Source: a virus
IMG/VR virus record: IMGVR_UViG_3300034101_003860
Location: 1-64,000 of that record
Direction: 5' to 3' (one strand)
Length of the DNA: 64,000 nt
In this document: positions 39,601 through 46,059 of the stretch, one piece after another
How the letters are laid out: the number at the start of each line of letters is the position of its first letter
Numbering within the stretch: position 1 is the first letter of the stretch
Translations under genes and position numbers: made by a program
Notes under the pieces: model-generated
The model's input: the letters and a program-made list of their open reading frames with translations, nothing else
Told to the model about the DNA's origin: nothing
Databases searched by the model: none

Positions 39601-40252
39601 TTCTGGTTTCTTCCACACTCAAACCCGCCTGGGCTAATGTTGAGGTAACTTCTAATAGTGCTGTGCTACTCACTCCCAAACTTATTGCTAAATTTGTAAT
39701 TTCGTCTTGTAGAATTTTTACACCCGTTGCTCCTCGACCAGTAACTTGTTGTAGTCTCACAAGTTCTTTGTCAAAATTTATAAATTCTTTAAAAGCACCA
39801 GTGACAGCATTTGTTAAAGCAAATATTCCTGTAGTAACCACAGAGAACGCCGCAAAACGACGAATAGCAAGAGCACTCTGCTTACCAAATTCTTCCATTT
39901 CTGTTCTAGCTACTTTAATGTCTTTAGCAACCTTTTCAATATTTTGAGAAGTTTTTCTAACGCCTCCAGCAGCAGCATTACTAGATGTTTGTACTGATCC
40001 CAAAGAACTAGACATATCTCTCAATGTTTGATTTAGACTAGTGGCATTACTTCTTACACTAACTAATACTTTATTCATAGCAGCAAGTCTATTAGTAGCT
40101 GTATCTATAGACTTCAGTGCTTTATTATCTATATTAAGAGAAATATCAGTATTAACAGAACCTAGCTGTTTTCTAATTTGACTAACAATCGGTTTAAGAT
40201 TTGTTGGTCCTCTTAAATTAATTTGTGCAGTAAGGTTGAAAGGTGATGCCAT
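27683..40252 (-). CDS. Tape measure protein, 4189 residues, with embedded enzyme-like domains
   Basis: It sets tail length and lies inside the tail tube. Residues about 100-420 are a TP901/PhageMin_Tail-type region (IRRFAAFSVVTTGIFALTNAVTGAFKEFINFDKELVRLQQVTGRG). Hydrophobic stretches lie near residues 470-500 and 2660-2720 (GIGAGVATGAE..., GTLIGGVGGAIIGGIQGFF). Glycine loops of the VPAMLEPGEVVI type recur. Three non-tape modules are embedded. One is HAD-like (DFDETLV near 1277, LTARP near 1335). One is acetyltransferase-like (KGYGPKLYDIV near 1650). One is a metallopeptidase (HETGH near 1954). Long Ala/Glu/Gln coiled coils fill much of the rest. At about 0.15 nm per helical residue the tail could exceed 500 nm. 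Confidence 0.93.
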   Translation of the reverse strand: MASPFNLTAQINLRGPTNLKPIVSQIRKQLGSVNTDISLNIDNKALKSIDTATNRLAAMNKVLVSVRSNATSLNQTLRDMSSSLGSVQTSSNAAAGGVRKTSQNIEKVAKDIKVARTEMEEFGKQSALAIRRFAAFSVVTTGIFALTNAVTGAFKEFINFDKELVRLQQVTGRGATGVKILQDEITNLAISLGVSSTALLEVTSTLAQAGLSVEETRIALKALAKTELAPSFESLTKTTEGAIAAIRQFGLEAGELEAALGSINAVAAAFAVESGDIIAAIQRTGGVFASASKGVSEGTDALNEFIAIFTSVRQTTRESAETIATGLRTIFTRIQRSSTIQQLKQFGVELQDLEGKFVGPFEAIRRLSDALNQLDPRDIRFSTIVEELGGFRQIGKVIPLIQQFAVAQQALGVAQRGQSSLTDAQIKAQQSLANQIAKVREQFLGLIREVGQSTVFQGFFKIVVGLTSGLLSLASAFKPILPILAVFGAIKGVSAIGQFATGFFGGLKKGGGAGGAGQNIGESLSGAKEKQRAEVTAKAADAIRLNTDALKTLTSAVQSLDSTMRSRGSSTLRGGGKVLGFNKGGIVPGSGKGDKVPAMLEPGEVVINNQAAQKYGRGNLAKMNKLAKGGKAKVFVDYAEPGFINTDYLDQGLADIVNKGKSQFLPPGKKGIDETKSSIQNFRLYRSVKGSLLEQTLRRSKPRGTKESAGGTFDYSNWPGNVPAFDNTKLIGLPTDARLSKNRATPELFQPKIQKYLDRATGGEKNRKNFGAVVFEEGEDTSFDVPLSLGGIVQKFMAGSVGGVNVPSGKGRGKTGARGARSKFKELTQEEIYKLSTEDLIRYAKDQAYDIFSTAGAGMVIGNEFVEVPQERIVPELESELTTYLGKKGFWREKISPFASEQKIKASVHRKMDARTLRKMVATAGGVDSSSLENVPMDVLLKYAEQAPRAPKEVLEATIARYQKDSGTKGGFLKRFEQSAKSGEFISGKPLLDEIPDIPERLIAFRKSLEKELSETQDEKLRKSVLDKIVKASNAIQEAKDYQKDILPTVTGRASHFAWAMRQAIPESKNFANGGLVQKFMAGSVGGVETPVGKISQQILDRIQKVGGSGYITANVSYDEIQKAVAKARAVMPKVGTAKQLLTLPSLKSLDNGSLLEKIIEPLLKQAEEKKEAEKAQQAGQKQLNEQAATGKGLKFGLASLYGPNGELGYSNITSAKELLGKDGSTKYLTQLVRKSLPTRYADAVSKIQQDIAGLPARGAEQFQYTDIFGAIGPLAFDFDETLVKDADIPGKKNEDYSDLKKVRDSLQNSKLTLLGKELAKRLIDYPELMDKIRVLTARPQSNAPLLASKLSSLGLPIPESKITGVSGGLNKVDNLAELETLVDDNLENIGAVTGAGKLGYLYREPQNISAANQSSNRAIAAMEGYGLEEIVKQLGIGISSDDANPLRPIDYPSGLGYAANTWGIDPKMPTDTKRTNDSSAVSRLWAEAQKYIVQNFAFGGKADGPGFEEIKQQIIDKYPEIQFRISKRKRAFGYNLMGALKSKGGLSGDSGLNFQQPGNLKQLQAYSDKLAAKLMNPEQLAAGGLLAEPVQSTSSQTQKNFGKVALRTGNRIQATYIKEGEAAAARSGQVIADSIGGGLYAVQSSSATKGYGPKLYDIVMEAATAAGGMLTSDRRTVSDAAKSVWAYYFNNRSDVKKTPLNPENWVSNSRLLDEKLYGPPDTWPSATDPAWILQSGYSKSPSDINNPNLVQKLAGGGSSGTVPAMVSNGEAFVPPKVAKKIGYAKLDKMNQADRNGMKGFAGGGISVFNGPGSGTSDSIGPIGLPTGSYVIREKATKALGLNKGGSVGVRKFFKGGQNKKDAKRAQGEILQDVEQAGAVLAQIMAQLPDQIREVLLKKFKGLKDLEPGESLMGGTPAFTENTRGQAASSESAAAIGLKITGKKGGATTETVAHETGHLADFELGGGKAASEIEGTFQFELVAKIRKQMEEAFIAAGESSNRINDYLLRGKELFAEFFAKASPEVRAIITSTTDAKTGMAELAKTLGETGYTYAGLEASDIDTSASTPKPQPPLPIIPPSGLPPAPPSGPSFVFPPSPPDPPNDKQKKPKPQQEGRLSKEERKKRKEAYTAKSREGGLTREEARAVGVVREDFGGSSTIDPVSSKVLKYREESAQKQEKAALDELKAATEAQDAAKKQLEEAKKRKQNLGKSSTQTERQTAKDAVKAAETQLGETQSRKSQATNKVAEARQKAVDVEEAKKAATVSTNTPDANKEKAKSDLQKTADQEVADAMEQVRKNVTQKYQDILQTEVDNIRAFYATRIAAAGKNSKEEANLIQQQRSAIADTKASIEAAQTGEIKTEQAKVPEQIATSKRQQVEQLRETKARAADPFYDAKKAADASATGMSGMPKVNEQIRQEQQQFFAYKAEKAGKTVGGFRQDLTKQIGTQAYAIGQERQFAKTEAQTTFAGRARELQGVDVAKATAEGATGEEASKVQNIIEEFAASLRKVDPNLGLGEARKAATKLAEGLAKGDQSVKQIIEANSELQAVFNKTFTETQNLDEAFKRVAEAAGLSEQSLRAEISPQKIKEQQFISSKEGQRFGGLAEFAPGLTEKFSKTRIGKGLGAGADFISGKGGKLSRAFAGAGGFTGIGAGVATGAEALKQFLPKSVTSDPNTAGALGALGGAGSGAAIGAQLGSFAGPIGTLIGGVGGAIIGGIQGFFSGKNQAILTNALENIAKTTGDLDQAFKKLESEASAVNLENAQKAFGDVLAAGQPIEDLAFSKTGVESIGSTFTGGVDKVSTGFAEGDISKIVLGGLQTAFGATGGGLLVDYFSAPSEAQRTEAIGSMVGGAGQRNESAARLAESGLKFKSTEEVGKIFDNIKTGTGELNPITEQYIQGALKAAEAANGTKQLTAEQTKSITVQAKERAALDAYMKKRKESGATDEQIAKEISSNRGAAQKEGEEALKTQGELAAKQDLLAKATKQVAIATESLLDVYRRIGAEAQRYSDELDQFSSDVNALVSGLGGDTSTREVNRTNEQVLGNVSAYSTEEVRAAANATAGFLGGTPEAQNLANQAVGQKLVQDQIPALLRTAGKDTDAQDNALEAVKNLLSSQGLEGSAIDTILGDLKNELAKGQGLSEAELQDTVTKSFSTVGKGLEQLQNVTKKYNDTLQQARKFQADYNKAILESGSYLRKADQVRLNAELDLAKALGRSPSLEELNKPFDAEISSLTGGLVQSGDLAAGASSDPTAIAAAITSAEKRKQAIEKASPELTAAGANIPAGPAGDPLRQQLNQAQLENIQAVGELTVASAEGRQALEKLANDGTKAANALGKIQEQQQAIEGFADFAQKVFTAEPQELAKMELQAVALNAAQVSGPEFFESRQNRQNAFAGLEQERGFMTKDEYNQTRASLIRKSFESQINPATGQAFKGTDVVKNIAGKDITLDELTKRLEGGIDETDPNVIAYREATEIQAQANIELGKIYQTQSEILAAAMMDLGKKLTEDFPNIVANAAANAQTDAQTKPEVKPEKKPPEPSYAETRVSEGQAQIDQGQTLLNEAKKDRDKLGYFSSSEEVRAVNTKERKAKQMIAGGKETVSQFGPLAAKDKAVREMETSLEAQRAYWAKAEEKTKQTEANKVKAQDAIDRAVQTREGGRPVATDGSGRVAAGTVAKPSAQVVIPSQTKVEVAGVPKAPIQAPPAPGTEQPVKDKATRQKEEAKKAAAAEIKNLEPLIADRQKEIAKRENKLKAARIAAMGAGTLKDKSGQVVNPNVLGAQSSLDASKEALVVQQAELAKQKQILAEQSKTAEEKQGQVTSQPSPLDAAQVSGPVAEGKTDTEVKSATEGVQTSVAQLQSPLDLVAQMATAALQSGSIYTHDVGLQERLDVLLESMNTLGSLASGEPGLAVSDAKVLEALNNLQAPFAALEQMAIASLSEGINTKDATLAAIASVFTPAINQVSAGVSALLAPINAISPVIATALDVIATPIKAIAGAFGVEMSTGQALQTAMGPAGALGSYVAGNAVGAIQNMATPQPQVSDKPITPNRLELANANAANRVVSAPVPVTMPPQASFINQQTTTQQIPSTTPTEGQLLTIDPTSIEKLNTFNTNFASYVDKLVTFEFPTIPDVIEMRGNHVVDVRISGAAAFEGLKKDFETMMQSEIKKAMGKIWDKTGGAMGASPNS

Positions 40253-40264
40253 TTAATTTGTCCT

Positions 40265-40306
40265 ATTAAAAAATATCCCCACAATACCATAAGTAGAGTG
40301 GGGATA
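40265..40306 (-). terminator. Terminator-like hairpin between chaperone and tape measure genes
   Basis: On the minus strand a perfect 9-bp stem, TATCCCCAC/GTGGGGATA, encloses a 15-nt loop and is followed by TTTTTTAA. It lies in the 80-nt gap before the tape measure start, whose ribosome site (AGGA) comes just after. It could partly terminate transcription and lower tape measure expression relative to the capsid and tube genes. Confidence 0.7.
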
Positions 40307-40332
40307 ATATATTATATACACAATAATGTTGG

Positions 40333-41202
40333 TTATTCTGACTTAGCAGATTCTTCTGATTGAGTTTTGGGTTCATCCTTTTCCTCAGTCTTTTTGCTTG
40401 ATTCATTTTCAACAACAACTGGTTTTCCATTATCGTCTAAAAATGGACTAAACTCAACAACATAATCACCCTTATCATCAACTAAATTACCATTTTTATC
40501 AATGAATTGTCCTTTTTCGTTGATAAATCTGCCATTTTCATCTATTAGTCTGCCTTTTTCATCAACCAATTTGCCTTCACTATTAATTAGTCTTAACTTG
40601 CTATCAACAAACTTATACTGCTTTAAGAATTTATTCTCTGGCAACTTTTCTTCGTAATCATTTTCCAAACCATACAACATACCGGCTAAATTTTGTGCTG
40701 CTAATAGAGCCACAGGATCTGCGGATCTATTATTATAATCCTCATAATTTTTAAAATATGATTCTTTACTATCATTATACACCGTACAGGCTGAAACCAA
40801 GTAATTAAATCTAGCATTATCAGCTTGACCTTCTGCTGTATGAGTATCTAAATTAGTTTTAACAGATATTAGATCTCTAACTTCTTCTCGGGTTTTTCTC
40901 ATCTGTAAAGCAAGTTCTTTGGCCTGTTTTAGAGGTATACCTCCTTTGGCTAATTTTCTTTCATTATCTAGAATTTGATTTTGTAGTTCTGTGAACTTAG
41001 CCTGTTTTTGATTATCCCATAATCCTTGATCTACTAAAAGATCGTCTAGTTTTGCTCTAACAACAGCTTTAGCTTTTAAGGCTTCGCTAAAACTTTGATT
41101 ATAGATTTTAGACGCTTCTCTTTGATCTTGTAAGGATGGAGACCTGACCATGAACTCGACTTCTTTATTATCAATAAACGCTTTGAAATTTCTAGTTTTC
41201 AT
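40333..41202 (-). CDS. Tail assembly protein with heptapeptide repeats, upstream of tape measure
   Basis: A 289-residue protein in the place of the tail assembly chaperone. The first 180 residues are helical (MVRSPSLQDQREASKIYNQSFSEALKAKAVVRAKLDDLL). Then come six tandem 7-residue units of the form (I/V)(D/N)x(K/N/E)Gx(L/F): INSEGKL, VDEKGRL, IDENGRF, INEKGQF, IDKNGNL, VDDKGDY. An acidic, Lys-rich disordered tail ends the protein. The chaperone role is inferred from position. I see no obvious frameshift site linking it to the 97-residue gene before it. Confidence 0.65.
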   Translation of the reverse strand: MKTRNFKAFIDNKEVEFMVRSPSLQDQREASKIYNQSFSEALKAKAVVRAKLDDLLVDQGLWDNQKQAKFTELQNQILDNERKLAKGGIPLKQAKELALQMRKTREEVRDLISVKTNLDTHTAEGQADNARFNYLVSACTVYNDSKESYFKNYEDYNNRSADPVALLAAQNLAGMLYGLENDYEEKLPENKFLKQYKFVDSKLRLINSEGKLVDEKGRLIDENGRFINEKGQFIDKNGNLVDDKGDYVVEFSPFLDDNGKPVVVENESSKKTEEKDEPKTQSEESAKSE

Positions 41203-41492
41203 AATTGTTCCTCGTTTCTATTATTTCTCTGATTAAATTTGTATTTATATTTGATGGTAGAGTGACCAAGATCTGAAATAGCTTTTCGCAATTGATTATT
41301 GCCATTATTTAATATTTGATTTCTAACCATATCCCATCTATCTAAAAAATCTAATTCTTTGTCTGTTAATTCTTGTTCGTTTTTATCTTGACCCCACAAA
41401 TATCCAAATGCTTTTTCAAACTCAAATAAGGCTCCTATCATTGTTGTTTGAAACCTTTTAGTTAATATTAATTTTTCTATATCTGTCATCAT
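41199..41492 (-). CDS. Small late protein, tail assembly region
   Basis: A 97-residue mainly helical protein (FQTTMIGALFEFEKAFGYLWGQDKNEQELTDKELDFLDRWDMVRNQIL). Its stop overlaps the next start and its start overlaps the previous stop, each as ATGA, so the three genes are coupled. It may be a tail assembly cofactor. No family is recognised. Confidence 0.65.
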   Translation of the reverse strand: MMTDIEKLILTKRFQTTMIGALFEFEKAFGYLWGQDKNEQELTDKELDFLDRWDMVRNQILNNGNNQLRKAISDLGHSTIKYKYKFNQRNNRNEEQL

Positions 41493-42541
41493 GATTTCCT
41501 AGAATTTTTAAATTGTTGATTAGATTGGACTACTAGATTTCTTCTAACGTCCGGGAGTTCTGTTTCGTTTAGCTCTTTACCCGTTTGTGCTAATATGGTT
41601 TGTCTTTCTTTAATTGTATGTCTGGCATTTGGATCATTAAGGTCAAAAATATTACTAGCTTCTTCTTTAGATTTTGCCATAACAAAGATTTCACCAGCTT
41701 TATCTAATTTTTTACCCTCAAGTAATTTTTCTGTTCTGTTTTTATTTCTAAGTTTTTCATTTTCTTTACGCTGAACAATCATCCATCCGTCAAACATATC
41801 ATCATCTTCGAACACAGAATCTGGTGGACATTCTGGATGCTCCATAGCAGCATCATACATTTTGGTTAAAATGACCAGAGTTCTTTGTTCGTCCGTCCAA
41901 TTTATTGTTGATCTATCAAATAGATTTTCTTTATTTGCAGACCAAAAGTTTTTCCACACATCGCTTCTAGCTATGCTCCTAAACACACTAACATCAATTA
42001 TGTTTTCTGATATAGCTAACGATAACTCATTTAATGATCTATAATCAGCATCCTCGTAGCAAGAAAAAATTTTATTATTTTCACAATCAAATATACTATT
42101 TACAAGTATATAATTATTTTTAACCGACTGAATAAATCCTTCTACCGTATATTGATCTAGTGAGTGTCTAATACTATATAATTTATTATATGAGCCAACA
42201 GTATTTAATAGTGTTCTTTTTATACTTTTAATTTTAGATGGATTTAAAAAGTTTTTATATAGATCTATTTTCAAATTATCTATTTGTTCCTCTAGCTTTT
42301 TAAGATTATCATCTCCTCCATAAGACCATAATCCTATATTAACTAAATAGTCTACTATGTCTGATTCCTGGATCCATTCATTAAATTTATTTTTATCAAA
42401 TTCTTCTTGAGCTAATAATTCTGCTTGATACTTTATATCCGTATTTGGATATATAAGTTTATATTTAATATTATTATATATAAATATGTAATATCCAGAT
42501 AGTATTCTAGATACATACATACCAAGCAATCTTTGATCCAT
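41489..42541 (-). CDS. Hypothetical late protein between tail tube and chaperone
   Basis: A 350-residue protein. It starts MDQRLLGMYVSRILSGYYIFIYNNIKYKLIYPNTDIKYQAELLAQEEFD, a pattern of strands then helices. It contains NWTDEQRTLVILTKMYDAAMEHPECPPDSVFEDDDMFDGWMIVQRKENEK in the middle and a charged C-terminus. I do not recognise it. Its place between the tube gene and the tape measure, together with its helical charged C-terminus, suggests a tail assembly factor rather than a virion component. A 39-nt gap separates it from the tube gene. Confidence 0.62.
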   Translation of the reverse strand: MDQRLLGMYVSRILSGYYIFIYNNIKYKLIYPNTDIKYQAELLAQEEFDKNKFNEWIQESDIVDYLVNIGLWSYGGDDNLKKLEEQIDNLKIDLYKNFLNPSKIKSIKRTLLNTVGSYNKLYSIRHSLDQYTVEGFIQSVKNNYILVNSIFDCENNKIFSCYEDADYRSLNELSLAISENIIDVSVFRSIARSDVWKNFWSANKENLFDRSTINWTDEQRTLVILTKMYDAAMEHPECPPDSVFEDDDMFDGWMIVQRKENEKLRNKNRTEKLLEGKKLDKAGEIFVMAKSKEEASNIFDLNDPNARHTIKERQTILAQTGKELNETELPDVRRNLVVQSNQQFKNSRKS

Positions 42542-42580
42542 AATCCTATGTATTAATCCGTTATCCGATTATTGACTAAA

Positions 42581-43693
42581 CTAAGCTGGAGTATATGTAC
42601 TATTAGCAAGACTAGCGTAGAAACCGGCATCTGAGCCAGAATGTGCAACAACAAAGTCATTAAAAGTACTATAACTATAAGTTACGCTAACATTACCACC
42701 GCCGGTGTCTCCACCAGTGTAATTAACACTTGTTAACTTATTCTTTGTGCCAAGATAAATTCTTGTACCTTCGCAACTCTCAATAAAGATAGTTTCGTCA
42801 ACAAGATTATGACGAGCATTGCACTGTGCGGTGTTTGTTGGGGCCACAGTGGTGCCTGTCAAGCCTAGGTAGTAACCGTCTTCTGTAGCATTAATCATAT
42901 CCCCAGTAATAGCAGCAACTTCGAATTCGCAAGTAACTTCGACTGGGAATGTAACATAACGATGATAAGGAGCGTATGTGCCTAGTTCGTTGATTGCTTC
43001 ACGACCAAAATCACAACTTACTGTGATATTTTGTAAATGTGCAGCAAAACCACTACCGTTACCTATAGCGTTGTTTGTACCACTACTACTAATACCAGGA
43101 ATTTGTGTTGGAAAACGACAGGCACTCATGTTGAGATACTTTCTACGACCAACACCACTTGCAGATTCGGGTTCGTCTGTGTTATCAAACGCACCAGATG
43201 AAGTAGTTCCCCAAACCTTGTTATTGCCCACTAGTGTCACATCTTCTGTAAAATTACCATCCACAGGAAAAGTATAACTAACACTACTAACATACATACC
43301 AGAGCATACTAGATCAGTAAAAGATGTTCCACTAGCACTAATGTTGGTGTCTGGGAAAATGGATAATCTCATATCTGTACGAGCATTTTGACGGCCAGGA
43401 ATGGTGGGATTAGAAGCAACTAATCCAGCGCCCACACTAGAGCCAGTTTCTGTAGCTAAGGTATAGATTAATGGATAACCGTCTAATACTTTATTAAGAG
43501 TAACCTCAATATCTGGTACTTCTTCAACGTTTTGATAAATAGCAAGTTGACCCATTTCGAATACTTGCTCTAGATTAAAATTAGTAGTAATTCCTAATGT
43601 TTGAAGGCCGTGAATAGGAGTTTGGGTAGCAGCATTAGCAGCGGGGCCTACTTTAACTTGTTGAATTGCGTAGTAAATACGATTATTAGCCAT
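42581..43693 (-). CDS. Major tail tube protein
   Basis: A 370-residue beta-rich protein. IHGLQTLGITTNFNLEQVFEMGQLAIYQNVEEVPDIEVTLNKVLDGYPLIY and YVSSVSYTFPVDGNFTEDVTLVGNNKVW are the layout of phage tail tube subunits: an N-terminal strand, a ring loop, then the VSYTF...G.ETE-like hairpin. The position between neck proteins and tail assembly genes agrees. No sheath gene is adjacent, which argues for a non-contractile tail. A 65-nt gap lies upstream with an ATTAAT leader but no clear promoter. Confidence 0.8.
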   Translation of the reverse strand: MANNRIYYAIQQVKVGPAANAATQTPIHGLQTLGITTNFNLEQVFEMGQLAIYQNVEEVPDIEVTLNKVLDGYPLIYTLATETGSSVGAGLVASNPTIPGRQNARTDMRLSIFPDTNISASGTSFTDLVCSGMYVSSVSYTFPVDGNFTEDVTLVGNNKVWGTTSSGAFDNTDEPESASGVGRRKYLNMSACRFPTQIPGISSSGTNNAIGNGSGFAAHLQNITVSCDFGREAINELGTYAPYHRYVTFPVEVTCEFEVAAITGDMINATEDGYYLGLTGTTVAPTNTAQCNARHNLVDETIFIESCEGTRIYLGTKNKLTSVNYTGGDTGGGNVSVTYSYSTFNDFVVAHSGSDAGFYASLANSTYTPA

Positions 43694-43758
43694 AATTAAT
43701 CTCCATTTAAACTATATGTATTTTCGGGCTATGTTCTTATACACCCAATTTTTTAAAA

Positions 43759-44712
43759 TCATGTAGAAATTATTTCCAGAGTTAGTCTAGCTGCTCCTTG
43801 ATGCAAATTGATATGTTTAGAGTCTAATTCTATCAAATTAATATTTTTAATAAAACATTTTCTCCAAGAATATTGAGATATTAAGTCTGGATACATTAAA
43901 GCATTATTTTTAATATCTCCATTATAATCTAGAGGAAAATCATCATTTTGACTAACGCTATTCGTATCAAATAAAGATAAAGTACTATCTTGTTGGAGTC
44001 GGATTATATCTAATAACTTATTTCGATCATTTTTATTTTCGCTTAAAATATATAGCACTATATCTTGTTCTAGCCATAAAAGACTATTGCCTAGTTCATA
44101 CGGTCTTGATCTAGATGATGGAATACTCTCTATTATTATACATGGGAGTTGTATTCTGTGGTAGGAGCCTATAGACCACTCTCCTGATTCATTCTGATTT
44201 ATATCCAAATTACCAGTATTAAAAGAGCTATATTGTATAAGATTAAACCAGGGTGATTCTGATGATCTTAGTACTTGCACAAATCTATAGCTATAATCTA
44301 ATTCTACATTAGCGTTTTTAGATATAGGAGTATAGAATATTATTCTGCCATTTGGATAGTCTACAAAAAAATTATTATTTTTATTTACAACCGATCCATT
44401 CACTAGAACACTACCTATAGAGATAGGACTAGTAGAGTTGTAAAAAGAACCAGTTTCCCAAACCCAATCCTTTCTGATACTTTGCCAAACAGAACCATCT
44501 GGATAAGATGGGTCTTCTACGTGACGAAGCTTATAGTGGTTATTGGTTCCGTATAGTGTTTCTTGAGGTTTAACAACATCAAACCAAGATCCTATCTTGA
44601 GAAAAGACCAGTCTAAATACATTTTAAAATTAGCTTCTAAAATATTAAGCAGTAGGTCTTGCGATATATTGTCTACTCCCTTAAAACAACTATTAAAATC
44701 GCAACTACTCAT
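43759..44712 (-). CDS. Neck or tail terminator protein
   Basis: A 317-residue protein in the head-tail joining cluster. It has an N-terminal helix (DLLLNILEANFKMYLDWSFLKIGSW), then a beta domain with VLVNGSVVNKNNNFFVDYPNGRIIFYTPISKNANVELDYSYRFVQVL. This resembles Ig-like or connector domains of phage necks. IQLPCIIIESIPSSRSRPYELGN follows. The exact neck role (completion, terminator or stopper) cannot be told. Its start overlaps the upstream stop by ATGA. Confidence 0.62.
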   Translation of the reverse strand: MSSCDFNSCFKGVDNISQDLLLNILEANFKMYLDWSFLKIGSWFDVVKPQETLYGTNNHYKLRHVEDPSYPDGSVWQSIRKDWVWETGSFYNSTSPISIGSVLVNGSVVNKNNNFFVDYPNGRIIFYTPISKNANVELDYSYRFVQVLRSSESPWFNLIQYSSFNTGNLDINQNESGEWSIGSYHRIQLPCIIIESIPSSRSRPYELGNSLLWLEQDIVLYILSENKNDRNKLLDIIRLQQDSTLSLFDTNSVSQNDDFPLDYNGDIKNNALMYPDLISQYSWRKCFIKNINLIELDSKHINLHQGAARLTLEIIST

Positions 44713-45344
44713 GATAAACTCTTTTCTAAGGTAGAATATATTTGGTCTTTAACAGAGTCTAGGCTTCTTGTGATCCAGTTATCTGCTTCTGTGCCGCTAT
44801 AAGTGGCGGGCACTCTCCAAGATCTATTGGATGGCGTCATAACAGCAAATCCAGTTCTAGAGTTTCTATTATTACCAAACAATACTTCATAATTACTAAC
44901 TAATGTTTTATTACCTTCTAATAATAGCCATCTTAACCAAGGTAAGGAATATCCTCTTTCATTATCGGTTACAAAACTAAATTCCTGATATAGCACGTCA
45001 CTAAAATCAGCTTTTATCATGTTAATACTAAAAAAACTTTTAATTTGGTTATTATTAATAAATGGTTTATTATATGTTATTTGCATATTGGTAATCCAAT
45101 AGTTTAATAAGTTATTAACTTTAGTGTTAGCATCTGGAATACCAAGCTCATATCTTAATTGACCGGCTAATAAAGCGTTATATTCTGGAGCATTTAATAT
45201 ACTATTTTGTACAATTAAAGGGATTTCTTGTTTTAATTTGGAATAGGCATCTTTCATTAAATTTTCCACCGCTGGCAATAAAGCGTCAAGAATTCTATTA
45301 TAGATATCTTGATTAGACTCTAATAGTTTAAGAGATATATTCAT
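44709..45344 (-). CDS. Neck/tail completion protein
   Basis: A 211-residue protein. The first 110 residues are amphipathic helices (RILDALLPAVENLMKDAYSKLKQEIPLIVQNSILNAPEYNALLAGQLRYELG). Then comes a beta segment with GYSLPWLRWLLLEGNKTLVSNYEVLFG and RSGFAVM-like (RTGFAVMTPSNRSWRVPATYSG). This helix-plus-beta layout and the position between head connector and tube genes suggest a tail completion protein. It overlaps its downstream neighbour by 4 nt. Confidence 0.62.
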   Translation of the reverse strand: MNISLKLLESNQDIYNRILDALLPAVENLMKDAYSKLKQEIPLIVQNSILNAPEYNALLAGQLRYELGIPDANTKVNNLLNYWITNMQITYNKPFINNNQIKSFFSINMIKADFSDVLYQEFSFVTDNERGYSLPWLRWLLLEGNKTLVSNYEVLFGNNRNSRTGFAVMTPSNRSWRVPATYSGTEADNWITRSLDSVKDQIYSTLEKSLS

Positions 45345-45364
45345 TTTTATATTTTGTTAAAAAC

Positions 45365-46051
45365 TTATAGTGTTGGGGTCGGGGTTGGTGTTAATGTGGG
45401 CGTGACACTAACGGTCGGTGTTATAGTTGGCGTAGCTGTTGGAGTAATAGTTGAGGTGGGAGTAATTGTTCTGGTCAACGATATTGTTGGAGTAGGGGTA
45501 GCAGCCGTAGGACTAGGTAGTGGTGTTTTTCTAGGCTCAGAATTAACTCCTATCTTTTCCCACATGCAAAATAAATAATTATTATCACCAAGTCCAGCAG
45601 GATTGGGTTCTCCGTAGAGTCTAAAAACAGGATTAGATCCTTCAGTATTATAAATAACCGTTATATCTTTACATTGCTTGATAGAAGATAAATAAGTCTT
45701 ATCACATATAGTTTGAATAAAACCTTCTGGATTATTAATATTAGGAGGAGGATTAATCCATTTTTTATAATCCCATATAATAGCTAAATAACCAGTAGAA
45801 GACGTTATTTCTCCATAGAAACCTATGCCATTACAATAAGGACAAATTTTACCAAGACTAAAAACAATGGGACCCCCAGCTTTATATTTACCAGAGGATT
45901 TTTTTAAGCTTACATCATAAATACAATTAGGACATATTATTTTTTTACTAATACCAAAATTAAATTCACACTCTGTGCTGAGGCCAGAGCTAGCCAATAA
46001 CATGTCCATTTGATTTTTGTAGACAGTTTGTAACTTATTAAAGTCTACCAT
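45365..46051 (-). CDS. Zinc-finger neck protein with Thr/Pro-repeat tail
   Basis: A 228-residue protein. CPNC...CPYC near residues 38-72, with a glycine-rich segment between, looks like a zinc-bound beta hairpin. The middle part is a small globular domain. The last 45 residues are TPT/TITPT repeats like those of the fibre protein at 15995-17668, although the two genes are 28 kb apart. A virion surface decoration at the neck, perhaps a whisker, is one possibility. The PT tail could be a target for O-glycosylation. Confidence 0.62.
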   Translation of the reverse strand: MVDFNKLQTVYKNQMDMLLASSGLSTECEFNFGISKKIICPNCIYDVSLKKSSGKYKAGGPIVFSLGKICPYCNGIGFYGEITSSTGYLAIIWDYKKWINPPPNINNPEGFIQTICDKTYLSSIKQCKDITVIYNTEGSNPVFRLYGEPNPAGLGDNNYLFCMWEKIGVNSEPRKTPLPSPTAATPTPTISLTRTITPTSTITPTATPTITPTVSVTPTLTPTPTPTL

Positions 46052-46059
46052 ATAAAATC

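Noticed and set aside
28416-39947. Many plus-strand ORFs of 60-160 codons opposite the tape measure
   Set aside because: The tape measure frame is continuous with clear domains; the antisense ORFs arise from its biased codons and contain no recognisable motif.
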